DNA of 64,000 nucleotides from Branchiostoma floridae. Lineage: Eukaryota; Chordata; Leptocardii; Amphioxiformes; Branchiostomatidae. The stretch is from assembly GCF_000003815.2 (NCBI RefSeq), contig NC_049990.1:20256218-20320217 (forward strand). Reading direction: 5' to 3'. The notes below the pieces were generated by a model. The model did not search any database. It was given only the letters and a program-made list of their open reading frames with translations, and had not been told where the DNA came from. Below are positions 33,041 to 44,900 of the stretch, one piece after another (the stretch's first letter is position 1; each line of letters starts with the position of its first letter). A program made the position numbers and the translations under genes.

Positions 33041-34442
33041 ATTTCTTTTCTCGTCAATGTTTTGTAAAGCATTTAAATATTTCATGGGTGGTTTATTTGA
33101 CCAATGACAGTGTGTTTGACAACTTCAGCCACAAAGAATGGAAAGCTTTTTCTAAGTTTGCGATGGATCACGCGTGGCCATTTGACACCTGTTTACTTCC
33201 CATTATTGACCCACTACCAACTTAACACCCTTGACAAACAATCACCCACCCCCTCTCCGATTGTCACAGTGGTACAGCCCGATCGGAGCCTTTTTTTGCT
33301 TACACAAACAACAGTCAAAGGTCGTGATTTGTCTTTAAAACAGGCTCCTGACCGGAAGTCATTGTGACCCGTTGTACTCTGTGCCCACTTGTTCGTACGT
33401 AGCTGTTAGCATTGTCTCATCAATGAGGTGAGTTTGGCTTTGTGTGTGTAAACGTGTGTGTTGTTTTCATTATACTAGCTGTCTTTCAATTAATATCTGT
33501 GCCCGGCCATTTCAAAGTCCGTTTTAGTGAAGCGACGGTTCGTGTTACGTTTTATCTCTGTACACTGGGTTAACCCGGGTGCCAGTCTTTGTAGTCTTTA
33601 TAGCTTTACTCTGCTTTCTCGGTCGCTCTTTGGCTATACGGGATACGGAAGCGACCGAGAGAGGCTTGCACCCAGGCTAAAACTGGGAACACCCAATACT
33701 CATAGAATACAGCACGTTTGATTCTCGTGAAACTGTTTAACAAGTAGTATGTCCAAACAGCTCTATACACAGAGGTCGTCTTGGTATACAAACAACGGGA
33801 CCTTTTTGCCTCGCTATGCAGGACCTCGGTTCACACCTTTTGGTGTTGGGACGAAATGTAGCCACGGTTTGCACAGCGTAGTGTATCAATAGTGGTTCCT
33901 CTTGTGAGTCCGTTTGTGGTTTGACTTGTGGTATATAATCCTTATCTGCGGTCGTTGAAGTATCGTGATTCTAAATATATATAGTGCTGAGATCTGTACA
34001 CGTCGATGATACATAAAAAGTAGGTGTGCCGAAGTTGGCAATCCAGATGACACCTGTTGTCGCTACAAATATGGCCAATGACCAGTATTAATAGTTTCCA
34101 AGCAGATTGATGACTTTATGTGAAATCTGGGCAGTTTATAAGTAGACTGTACTTGCACCAGCAATAAAAAATGACCATATTGGGGTTGTCCACATATGTA
34201 CACCCCCATGAGATACTAGTGGTTGATCCTCGCCAGCATGATGTTTAGAGTCTACAGGACCAATCCAAGGACTGGGGGGGGGGGGTCTATTTGCAGACTA
34301 GCCGTATAGAATTTCTTGGAAATGGGTTTGATGACAGTTGTCGGAACAGGTAAGCATTCCAGGGTAAGTTTCTGTGGTTTGATGTTTTCGGCTTGAAATA
34401 ATGACGTTTTTTCCTCCACTTCCCATTGGATTACACGCATTA
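33041..34442. other. Intergenic, nothing recognised
   Basis: Short ORFs only. A small inverted repeat ctcggtcgct / agcgaccgag occurs at 33618-33660, and a G run at 34275-34285. Confidence 0.35.
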
Positions 34443-34539
34443 TAGCCGCAGAGACGACTGTTGGCCTATTATCGCTTACACTACTAACGCTCGTTGGTCG
34501 GGAGCATAGCGATAAATAGACCAACAGTCGCCGCGGCTA
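34443..34539. mobile_element. 97-bp Mutator-like micro-MITE with 9-bp TSD
   Basis: Ends tagccgcagagacgactgtt and aacagtcgccgcggcta are inverted. The perfect 9-bp repeat cacgcatta flanks at 34434-34442 and 34540-34548. It is essentially two arms of about 34 bases around a small loop. Confidence 0.8.
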
Positions 34540-34770
34540 CACGCATTACTAGTATATAGTAATATACTGGATCTGCGTAGTCCCCCTAGAGATAAATGGG
34601 GTAGCTAACAATGTGACCTCCTTCAGTGTATTAGAATAGATGGTAAATAAATATTGTCATGTAAGACTGGGAACGAATGTGAAGAAATGAAGAAGATAGT
34701 TCAGAAGTAATTCTTAATTTGAGAGAGTTTCTTTTGTCCTACGATCGAAAAATGTTTTGGCATACATGAT

Positions 34771-35092
34771 ACTGTCACAATTGGGAAAGGGGGCCCCGCC
34801 GGTTAGTTTACGAGCTATTTTTGCATAATCGGGCGCGTCCCTACGTGGCCCCTCGCGACACCCTGTGGCTATAAGCCTATTATTTGGCACGGCTGGGCCC
34901 CCGGATTTTTTTTAACCCGAAGTTATAATCAACCCGGGGCCCGGCAATAAACAGACTCCGTGGCCTAATCGTGAGAACACCGAGAGGTACCTTCGCGGTA
35001 CCCGGCAGTCCACCGGGACAAATTTGCGGCTTAAAATCACGGCCGGGGCTACATCCTGTAGGGGCACTGGCACAATTGTGACCGTAGTAATA
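34771..35092. mobile_element. DNA element of the cacaatt / ggcagtccaccggga family
   Basis: The left end gtcacaattggga is mirrored by cacaattgtgac near 35085. Internal cctgtggctat, cggcagtccaccgggacaaa and ggctacatcc recur at 51685-51862 and 61530-61812, and in degenerate form near 56880-57045. It is non-coding. Confidence 0.6.
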
Positions 35093-36104
35093 TACACAGT
35101 ACGTAGCCTACAAGAGTAGAGAGTAGAGTATGTCCAAAGAGGAAATAGATGGTACTTAATCCTGGCTACACTAATGAAGTAAGGAAAGAGTCGTGACTTA
35201 GCATGACTTTGGCTGGAAAAGATTTGCACGGTCACGATCTTTGTCAATCCCGATTATACTAGTAATTACCCCAACATTCTAATGTTACATGGTCTCCATG
35301 GAGAACTAAATGCCAACAATGACGTCAAATCATGCAAATGAACACTAGTACTTGAAACGCAGCGACTACGTTGTAGCCTAGCTACAGGCTAGTTGGGCGG
35401 CCCTGTGCGTGCTGAACAGCCAAAACAATCAATATAAACAAAAGAAACAAAAAATTAAAATAAAATAAAGCAGACCTGTACAATATACCGGATAACGTAG
35501 GGGTGATTTCTGAAATTATTACATCGATTGTAAAAACAGCTACCGCGAAAAAAGCAACAACGTGCATCATCGGGCAACTGCGTGCATAGGACATGCCAAA
35601 CTACATACGAATTCGGCAAAGGGAACATAGAGATACAGATACGAACACTCATCACATCGGTCAAAAACAATACTCTGTCGTCGGAGGTTACCCTCCGTCA
35701 CAGAGTAATAATACTCTGACCATTTTCTATTAATTTTTCTTTTAAACACTTGTAATGAACGGGTGAGGTCTTTTGGCTATTGTTTTTCGTTTAATTTGTA
35801 AAATTTAGTAAAATTCTGTAAATTTGGACGCAATTCTTAGCCATGAGGAACTATACATTTAAAAGCAATCTGGCTCCACGACCCTGTCGACCTTGTTAAA
35901 TATCGGAGTGCCCCTCCCCATGTTGTCATACATCATTACTTTCCCAATTAGAGAGTAGAAATCTCCGTAGTCAGTGATGGGATAGCAGAGCCTGGCTAAT
36001 CAAATTATGATGACGGTTAGGGGGGGGGGGGGTTCTGAGAATGCATGGCTCGTTGACTCGTTGACAAATTAGTTCCGATTTGAAATCAGAGCTAAACACC
36101 CACA
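35093..36104. other. Intergenic, nothing recognised
   Basis: No exon-like ORF. A G homopolymer is at 36020-36032. Confidence 0.35.
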
Positions 36105-36308
36105 TATAAGGCGACGTTAATTTGATTATATGGATGACGTCAAATTGGAACCCCCAAACTGATGCGAGCGTGGGTACTAATTATATATCTACGGCATATA
36201 CGTTTGCCCATGTTGAAGCTGCTTTTTCCAGCATGCACGGTTAAAAACGTCCGAAAATTTATGTGCGCGTAAATGCCATCCGTATAATCAAATCAACATG
36301 GCCTAAAA
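36105..36308. mobile_element. Short MITE of the atggatgac family
   Basis: gttaatttgattatatggat gacgtc on the left is mirrored by atgccatccgtataatcaaat caac on the right. Same family as 37059-37632 and 46905-47467. Confidence 0.65.
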
Positions 36309-37058
36309 AGGTCGGGGATCAACCAAAATGTCGTAGCTAAAAACAAAGGACGTACTATCTCAGCGCTCGCCCCCTTTCATTTTTGTAGACCCATTTCTAT
36401 CCATATGAAAAGCTGTATGATAGTGCAGTCCTCTTGTCGCAGTACCATTCTTGTATCCATCTGTTTGTAGCTTGTTATGATCGTTTATTCTGTGCTAGAA
36501 CATCACAATAGTATCATCTGGGGAGACGACAAAAAATTTAGAACTTTTATTTTTGGATTGCTGCTTGGGTATAGAATTAAAGCTGTCGAGGGTTTTGTTT
36601 CAGCGTAACGATAGTGGCAAGGAAGCATGGCAACCAGTGGGGTGGGGTGGGGGTGATATGGAAGAGGGCATACTGACCACTTAAGGGATATGGTCATATC
36701 TATAGGAGGGTTTTTGTTTGGTTTTACATATTAATTCACAAATCATAAATAACATTGTTAGCTATTTACACTGATCACTATATTACTATACACAACTAAT
36801 TACTACCATTGCAGAACATTTATAATACATAAGAACTTCTTTACCATTGCCATTGCTATCCAACCATTATTCACCAACAAACGCACATGCATCACTTTAC
36901 TGGGTTCTGCGTTCTTGTATCAATGATGAAAAACAGTTGAAGCGCCCACCAAAATGTGGTGACAATGGCCAGGTGGGCGTTCTACACGTACAGAGGTGGT
37001 CACGAGTACATGTTGGTGTGATTGATAGTCACACGGTCCTCGTTACATCTCCGTAAGG

Positions 37059-37632
37059 CCATGTTGATTTCATTATATGGATGACATCCACGCGCATATC
37101 AATTGTCGGCCGCTTCCAAAAATGAAATAAAAGCGTTTGGAAACATGATGTAGATTGAACTAGCCAGCTGTAAAATGGGCATTTATATGCCGTAAATTTA
37201 AGTTGCCGAAAACGATACTAATGTCAGAGAACGCTTAAGTAAATTCCAACTTCGAAGAAGATGTAAAAGAACGAAAATGAAAATCTAGTGTTTGGTATAC
37301 AGTAGAAACCGTTCAATTGCACGCCAGCATTTGCTAGCACATTTGTTCAATTATCCAGATGGTGCAACAAAGCGAAGTTATTCAACTGGACCGCATCACT
37401 ACCGGGCTAGGGCTTTGGGATTCCGTGTAACTGACAGAAGTGTGCAGTTATCCGTTGTACAATTAACTGGCCTCTACTTCTCACTCTGTGTGTTTTGCCA
37501 TTTGTCCAACCTTTTTGACTACTAATATTCTAAAATGCTGAAGGCAAATTCCTCCCTTTTTCACGCGCACGGTCGCATCAGTTTTGGAGTTCCCAAAGGA
37601 TGTCATCCATATAATCAAAATCAGCATGTACG
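37059..37632. mobile_element. MITE of the atggatgacatcc family, carrying a nested element
   Basis: Inverted ends ccatgttgatttcattatat ggatgacatcc and ggatgtcatccatataatc aaaatcagcatg. The interior matches the fragment at 29757-30005. A second transposon (37300-37480) is nested inside, giving a relative order of insertion. Confidence 0.7.
37300..37480. mobile_element. Nested TA-type (pogo/Tc1-like) MITE
   Basis: The left end acagtagaaaccgttcaatt and inverted right end agtagaggccagttaattgt match, in opposite orientation, the ends of the element at 59004-59181. The interior shares ccggatggtgcaac-like and ttgggattccgtg-like blocks. No transposase ORF. Confidence 0.6.
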
Positions 37633-38149
37633 TAAATATGATTTAGATGTATAGGGTTTTACGCACGGTCCCCCCTCATCCGGCCTAACTCCCATATCCT
37701 GTACAATAACGGTGTCCCTGTATTACCAAATGACGACTCAATGTCAGCGAGAATTACATTTGCATGGTGGGGGCGTTGTGACGTGGGTGCGCTCTATCTG
37801 ACGTGGTTTTGGTCATGCGGTACCGATACAGCAGGTGTATAGTCACCGCCCTTCTCTCCGTACTGTCATATTTCTTCATATAAAGCTGAGGATATGTTCT
37901 TCCACTGTTGCTTAGAAGATTTGGGACCACTTCAACTAAGGTAGGATTATGCATTGGTGTACTGTGGTGTTTTGATGCGTTCGTGTTCGATTTGTTTGAA
38001 ACCGTGGGGCATTTTTGGACGGTGTCCCGGCCGAATAAGTGAATGGTAGTGTTGCGTAATATAGGATCAATACGCATTTACGATGGGAAAACCTTTTATA
38101 TAAATGGACAATGTCAGGCTCTCACTTGGTCTGCTTTGTTGAGCTTAAC

Positions 38150-38730
38150 GTTTAGCCGTAGGGGTTTCGGTGTTATAGTGTATAGTGGAGTTTTTCGGTA
38201 AAGTATGATTTTTACAGTGGAGTTTTCCTAATATTATTGTCATTCGTGTGTCTGAAAAGATTCAAAATCACAGGTACCTCTTTCATTTCAACACTCGGAT
38301 AAGTAGATATATATGTTTTATTATTTTGTAGCTTTCCTAGTGTTAATTGTGTGACAAAGTGTGATTTTTATAGTTGAGTTTTCCTAATGTTATTCGTGTG
38401 TCAAAACAGATTAAAAATCACCGATATCTCTTTCATTTGAACACCCCGTTGAGTGTAATTTTATAGTGGAGCTTTCCTAGTGTTATTCGTGTGTCAAAAA
38501 AGATTAAAAATCACAGATATCTCTTTCATTTGAACACCCGGTTGAGTGTAATTTTTATAGTGGAGCTTTCCTGGTGTTATTCGTGTGTCAAAAAAGATTC
38601 AAAATCACAAATATCTCTTTCATCTGAACACCCGGTAAAGTGTGTTTTTTTTATAGTGGAGTTTTCCTAATGTTATTCGTGCGTCCGAAAATATCTCTTT
38701 CATTTGAACTCCCAGTAAAGTGCGAAAATC
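38150..38730. repeat. About 94-bp tandem repeat, roughly 5 copies
   Basis: Units contain tatagtggagctttccta, gtgttattcgtgtgtcaaaa and atctctttcatttgaacacc. Starts of the ttttcctaa/gctttccta block fall near 38226, 38379, 38471, 38565 and 38660. Confidence 0.8.
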
Positions 38731-39859
38731 CCAGTGTTTTTAACAAGTGTTTTAGTGGTTAACAACCTAATTTCCAGTACCTTTTTCTTCATAGAACGTC
38801 CTAACCATAGGGCGTAGTAGTGATGCCCCGTACGGTAAAACGGCCCAACTTCCCCGCTATATCTCACATGGCTGTGCGGACGATACACGGCTAGTGACTC
38901 GGTGTTGTTCGTTACTAGAGTCCTGATAGTTTCATCACGATCACCCGTTCCTCTTCCCGCGGTATACACGTGCAATATCACCGCATGTCGGCACAATATT
39001 GATCCCGTGTTCTGACGCCTAACCGCGGTGTGATCATACTTCAGTACCAAAGTCAGGGTTTGCCACACCTCCGGCTCACTACCAGTTTTTCATTACTCCG
39101 TTTCAAATTACATAAGAAAACCTTAACGTATGTATTCTTCAAATTGCGCTTTGCGATTTAAATATTCCCTATATAATACCGTGATCTTAAGTTTGGACGT
39201 TTGGTATCCGATGGATACATAACAAATATGTTGTATATAGGGGCGGGTACCGGTACAAAAAATCCAGGTCCAGGTACGGTCCATGTCCAGAAGATCACTG
39301 ATCATGTTCAGGACCCGAACCTGGACCTAATTGGCTATGTCAATCAATGAATGGGAAATACTAAAAACAATGGTCCATTTCCTATAGCTACAAAGGAATC
39401 TGTTTGGTTCATTAACTGAGTACCACTGCCGTTTTAAAATCCTATCTTCATGTAAGCAACACTAACTGTCTCTATTAACTTGCACAAAGATTGACTGTAG
39501 AAACTTGGTAAAATGACTATTAACTCTCCTCTACTTCGCTCTTGTCGCCTTCTTGGACCAGTAAGCGCCCAAACACTGGAACGCCTGCCGGTATAACCTG
39601 TCCATTTTTAATCGGTCCAAAGTCCGGTCTACTGATTTTTTTTAGGTACTGTTTTCCTGGACCGATCCAACAAGGAAAAAGGGTTTTGCACCCCCACCCC
39701 TGATTGTATACATTGTACATATATCTTATACAGGGTACTTGTTGTTGACCTTGGGGATCTTGATGAAAAGGAAAAAATGAACGTTTAATTTTCGTCTTTT
39801 TGAGTTCCATCCAAACTAATTAAACAACTATGATGCAGACTAATGACATGAGAGCAAAA
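38731..39859. other. Intergenic with one diverged repeat
   Basis: 39235-39310 (ggtaccggtacaaaaaatcc aggtccaggtac) has a reverse-complement relative at 47245-47310 (tgaaccatacctgtacctgg atttt), so it is dispersed. No gene was seen. Confidence 0.4.
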
Positions 39860-40418
39860 NNNNNNNNNNNNNNNNNNNNNNNNNNNNNNNNNNNNNNNNN
39901 NNNNNNNNNNNNNNNNNNNNNNNNNNNNNNNNNNNNNNNNNNNNNNNNNNNNNNNNNNNNNNNNNNNNNNNNNNNNNNNNNNNNNNNNNNNNNNNNNNNN
40001 NNNNNNNNNNNNNNNNNNNNNNNNNNNNNNNNNNNNNNNNNNNNNNNNNNNNNNNNNNNNNNNNNNNNNNNNNNNNNNNNNNNNNNNNNNNNNNNNNNNN
40101 NNNNNNNNNNNNNNNNNNNNNNNNNNNNNNNNNNNNNNNNNNNNNNNNNNNNNNNNNNNNNNNNNNNNNNNNNNNNNNNNNNNNNNNNNNNNNNNNNNNN
40201 NNNNNNNNNNNNNNNNNNNNNNNNNNNNNNNNNNNNNNNNNNNNNNNNNNNNNNNNNNNNNNNNNNNNNNNNNNNNNNNNNNNNNNNNNNNNNNNNNNNN
40301 NNNNNNNNNNNNNNNNNNNNNNNNNNNNNNNNNNNNNNNNNNNNNNNNNNNNNNNNNNNNNNNNNNNNNNNNNNNNNNNNNNNNNNNNNNNNNNNNNNNN
40401 NNNNNNNNNNNNNNNNNN
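39860..40418. other. Assembly gap (559 N)
   Basis: Run of N of non-round length, suggesting an estimated gap size. It could hide repeat sequence; neighbouring bases do not suggest an exon. Confidence 0.99.
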
Positions 40419-41868
40419 TACAGTCCATTTCCTGGCAACAATTTGATTGACAGATGAGGAACAACTCTCGCTAGGGTGCCCCCCCCAAAAACTTGAAACT
40501 TGCCCGCGTGTCCAACTGTGCAGGAATGGGCAAGTGAACAGGGGTCAAATGACCACTGTCAATGACCGCAAATGACCTGGTCTGTCGTGATTTGTGACAT
40601 TTTGCTATGCTTTTGATTGTCACCAAAACGTGATCTTTTTTTCCTGGGGAGTTGGGGAGGGGGCGTCTTTAACGTTTTCTGGAATCAAATGGAATATCAT
40701 AGTAGAGCGTCAGTTCTCAATGCATTTGTCTACATGGAAAGTTTGAGAATTCTATGGTCTTCTCCTCCTGCTTGTTTGGAGAATAGTACTGTTAAACCTG
40801 TATATTAAGTGACCACCAGTACCTTCACAAAAGGACCACCTTGCCATTTTTTGTTGATAATTTTTACTATTGATCATGACATAAGCATTGATAAGCCTAT
40901 CTTTACTGAACACCTGTCCACTGGATGTTATACCTCCCATGATCTTCTACTACTAGTACTAGGTCAATTTTGACTTTGGCTACTTACTTACAAGTTACAT
41001 GTATGTGACCCCTTTAATACCTGCTATTTGAAGAGGGTCGGGTACGCCCCAGTGTGCTGGGTTCTAACCCAATCAGTTTCCCAACTGTACATGCTGACCC
41101 TCAGGGCACAGCTTTGTTTTCAATGGCACCTTTGGCAATACGCCAACTGTAAGGAGAGTGTGATGAAAATCAATCGTATCGAGCTCCTGAAAAGTTTTAT
41201 AACGTAGCTTGTGTATCAAACGATGACAGTCCTGTATAACAAGCTGTCAATCACATCTATCAGGGGTTCGAATCGGGCAAGATATCAGTAAAAACTTCTA
41301 CAGTTTGTTTTTCTTGGCACGGGAGGGAAGGGGTTGGTTGAAGTATCAGATTTCGGCGGAATCCTTGGAGTGTAGGAAATCTTGAAGATTGGATCTCGGC
41401 AACACCCTGGTCTCACCACGGGTGTGAAACCCGTGAAAATCCCTCCGCATAATTAAACACAGAAGTTTGACCTATTTGAGAAAGTTTCAGAGCCGTAGGG
41501 TTCATGTGTGGTCTACGTGGTACCTTCTTTACGAGTTCTTTTAGCTGTTTTTCTGAAAGAAAAATAGTTTCTGTAGTCCGTATCTAGCAATAGTCTTGAA
41601 TTAGGTACACATGTGTGAGCTTGGCATTGGAACGGTTACTTGTTTTTGTAGTAAAGGTATAGCGCTAACCCCTTTGGAGGCCCAGAAAAGGGTGGGTCTG
41701 AATCTGAATTTTACCTACTTATGCCTTGTCGCACTATCAACACGAACTGACCTCAGAACTGCTTGTATTTTTACTCACTGACAGGTCGAAAGCGAGTTGA
41801 CCCGAGAGACACATAGGATTAGGATCATATTCGTCCTATCCGTGACTAGAAAAGGGGGTGTATTCAAC
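40419..41868. other. Upstream flank of the choline transporter gene
   Basis: No ORF with exon-like features. It presumably contains cis-regulatory DNA for the downstream gene, but no specific motif was convincing. Confidence 0.35.
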
Positions 41869-41952
41869 GTATAAACGAACGACTTGAAGAGTTGAACATA
41901 GCCGTCTTGCCAACTACAACACGTCTGGAAACTGTGAGGACTTCTACTAGCC
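41869..41952 (+). promoter_or_regulatory. Possible TATA element and 5' leader of SLC5A7-A
   Basis: acgtataaacg at about 41869-41879 resembles a TATA box about 80 bases before the ATG, which would give a short leader of about 50 bases. This is motif-based only; a distant noncoding first exon is equally possible. Confidence 0.3.
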
Positions 41953-44900
41953 ATGGCTGTGAACATACCAGGCATCATCGCCATCGTGGTCTTCTACCTG
42001 CTCATCCTCGGGATTGGGCTGTGGGCGGCCCGAAGGGGAGCCCAGAAGAACCCGGACGGGCCCGAGAGCGAAGATGTCATGCTGGCGGGAAGGGACATCG
42101 GTCTGGTGGTGGGCATGTTTACCATGACAGGTACGGCGATATTTTCGTTTGGTCAAGAAATGATTATTTGAAAACAGTTCCTTATTTGAAAGTAGTTCCT
42201 TGCAGCAAATTCTGAGGTATGGATTACAGAAACATATTAAAGGCCATTACCCTGGGAACTAGACTCATACCGGGCCTGGCAGAGAATCCGCTCGGCTACC
42301 AAGGCACTTCTTCCCGAGGACCTTAGATAAGCACTCCGTTGAAGTGTCATGCAGGCGAGGGAAGGGGTGTGATTGCCTATTAGCCTGGATGCCAGACTGT
42401 TTCCAGGGCTAACATATGAAATTTCCTCGGCTCTAGGGCGTACTTGCTCCCAGGGGAATTTCATCACAGACCCTCTGAGTTAAACCAAAAAAACTCGTGA
42501 TAAAATTTCTTGGGCTGTATAGGCCATAGAAACAGTCTGGCATCCAGGCTAGGGGGGCATGTAGACCCTGGAGCCGAGGTGTTAGCCTATGTAGGTCATG
42601 AAAAACAGCCTGGTATCCAGGCTAAAAATTGTCATAAATGCATCCGAGGCGTCAACTGAACTGCAACATAACTAGTATACACACAGTTATACTGCACTGA
42701 GTTTACCGGATCAAGTGTTCATCCGGTTTTTAATAGCCATGGTGTCCTTGACCACATACTGGGTGAGGACACTTGGAAGAAAGCCAAGTCATCGGGTTAC
42801 CCGTTGTTGCTGTTGGTGTCACTGTATATATATAGAACACAACACGGTGTATTCCGTATCGTCCAAGGTATCAGGAGGGCTGAGACCGAGGGTGATGCGG
42901 AATACACCGTGTTGTGTTTTATTTATGTCATACCCACCTGAGAAAAACCATGTTTTGATGCGAAATGCGCCAGAAGTTGAACAAATTTGGTGCCCTCGAA
43001 AAAATAGTAATGTTCCAACGTCCGAATCAGGTATTTGAACGTTCGATGGCGCCACTCGAAACAGTTCGATTTATTCGAATGGAGCCCGTGTGATAAGCCC
43101 GGGCCGTACGGAAAGTTATCAGCCGGTCCGGAACACCCGTATCGAACGTTTTCGCGTCACAGGTATGACATAAATAGCCTTACACACTTTGGGACGCCCG
43201 TCAAGGTCGCTTTACAGCTGTCAGACCAGCTAGGGATAGTTGGAGATATTAAAAGATGGTTGGATTTCAGATTAAAGTGCTCACGCTGATAGTCTTACAC
43301 TGCACTCTACTTTTTGATTAGAGTTCAATTATTAATGTTGTGCTGTTGCTGCCATGTTCTGAGAGCTAAAACTCCAATACTTAGCTAGATTAACCTTGGA
43401 ATCGCTACTGCATATAATGCTATGGTCGCATCTGCTTAGGCTTATGCCTAGGTTACACATAGCCGACTTTGGCTCCCGACTCTCTCCCGACTGTGGTTTA
43501 GGAGTAATTCGGGAGCTAGTCGGCTGTAGTCGGCTGGCGTTCGGCTCAGTCGGCTGGCGTTCGGCTGGCGTTCTGCTCAGTCGGCTGGTGTTCGGCTGCT
43601 CCATCCGAATGTTTTGAAATGTTCAAAACATTCGGCTCTGAACGGCAACTCTGAAATGGGTCGGTTGGTGGTCGGCTGGTGTTCGGCACGGTCGGCTAGT
43701 GTTCGGTTGGTGTTCGGGAGTAAGTCAGCAGTCAAATTAAATCTTAAACACGCCATAAACACTGCTGACTTACTCCCAGCTTGTTTCCAACTAACCAATG
43801 ATTCACCCCAAGACCGTAGAAAAATCTCTGCTAACTCATTCCCAAGCCAAAAGATTATTGCCAGGACGTAGACGAATCACTCCCGAACTTTACACGACCG
43901 ACATCCAGCCAAAAACAAAAAGAACCATAAATACCGTATTGGAGCTATCTGTGATCCAAATTTGATCTCTTGGTGATGTTTACAAAATAGAGAAAAGGAT
44001 AATCTTGATTAAAAACGAAAATGAGCACTCTTTTGAAAATCGCTGATTATGTCTATTTCAAGTCGAGAGAGGGTCGGCAATCGGGTGGGAATCAGTCATG
44101 AGTGATTCGGTAGTCTGCGGCTAGAGGTCGGCATGGTAGGGAATAGGTTGGACAGCATTCAGGACACAGTTGAGAGTAAGTCATTTACTGGTCGGGAGAT
44201 GTTCGGGACATGTTCGGCGCTAAAAAAATAGGCGTGGCCTAAACTGGTCAGACTACTCCCGAACTTCTGCCGACTTGGGTCGGCTAAGAGTCGGCTGGTG
44301 TTCGGGAGCCAAAGTCGGCTATGTGTAACCTAGGCATTAGGTGCCATTTCCATACCGGGGCCCGGCCGGGCTGTTTGCGGAAACGGAAAATAAAAGTTCT
44401 TACCAAAGAATATACACACATCATACCCATTACTAATTTTGTTTACGTTCTGTGCGTTCTGTTGTCTTTTATATCATACTTTTCGTTTCTGAAAGCTACC
44501 CGGCCGGGCCCCCGGTTGGAAATGGGGACCTAAGACCAGGGCCCGGCCGGGGTGTTTGCGAAACGAAAAATGGAAATGTATACTTAAAAATATACACATA
44601 TAATATGATATACACGACTCTTCTCTTTACGTCTTGTGTATTTTGGTGTCTTTTATATTATATTTTTCGTTCCTGAAAGCTGCCCAGCCGGGCCCCGGTT
44701 TGGAAATGTGAAACGATCAATTGAGTTTTTGCCCAGTTGCATCTTGCAGTAAAAAACGTTCCATATTGACTTAAGCTTGAAAATAAATCATTTCTGTGCT
44801 GCCTGGAAAGTGTTTTGGCGTAAAACTTTAAATCTGTCAAACCCGTTATTTACGTGATATTGAAGTAGATTACTATAACTTGAGGGAAAAACCGGCACTG

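Noticed and set aside
39785-40464. Three ORFs of over 200 codons on both strands
   Set aside because: They consist almost entirely of unknown residues across the 559-N gap.
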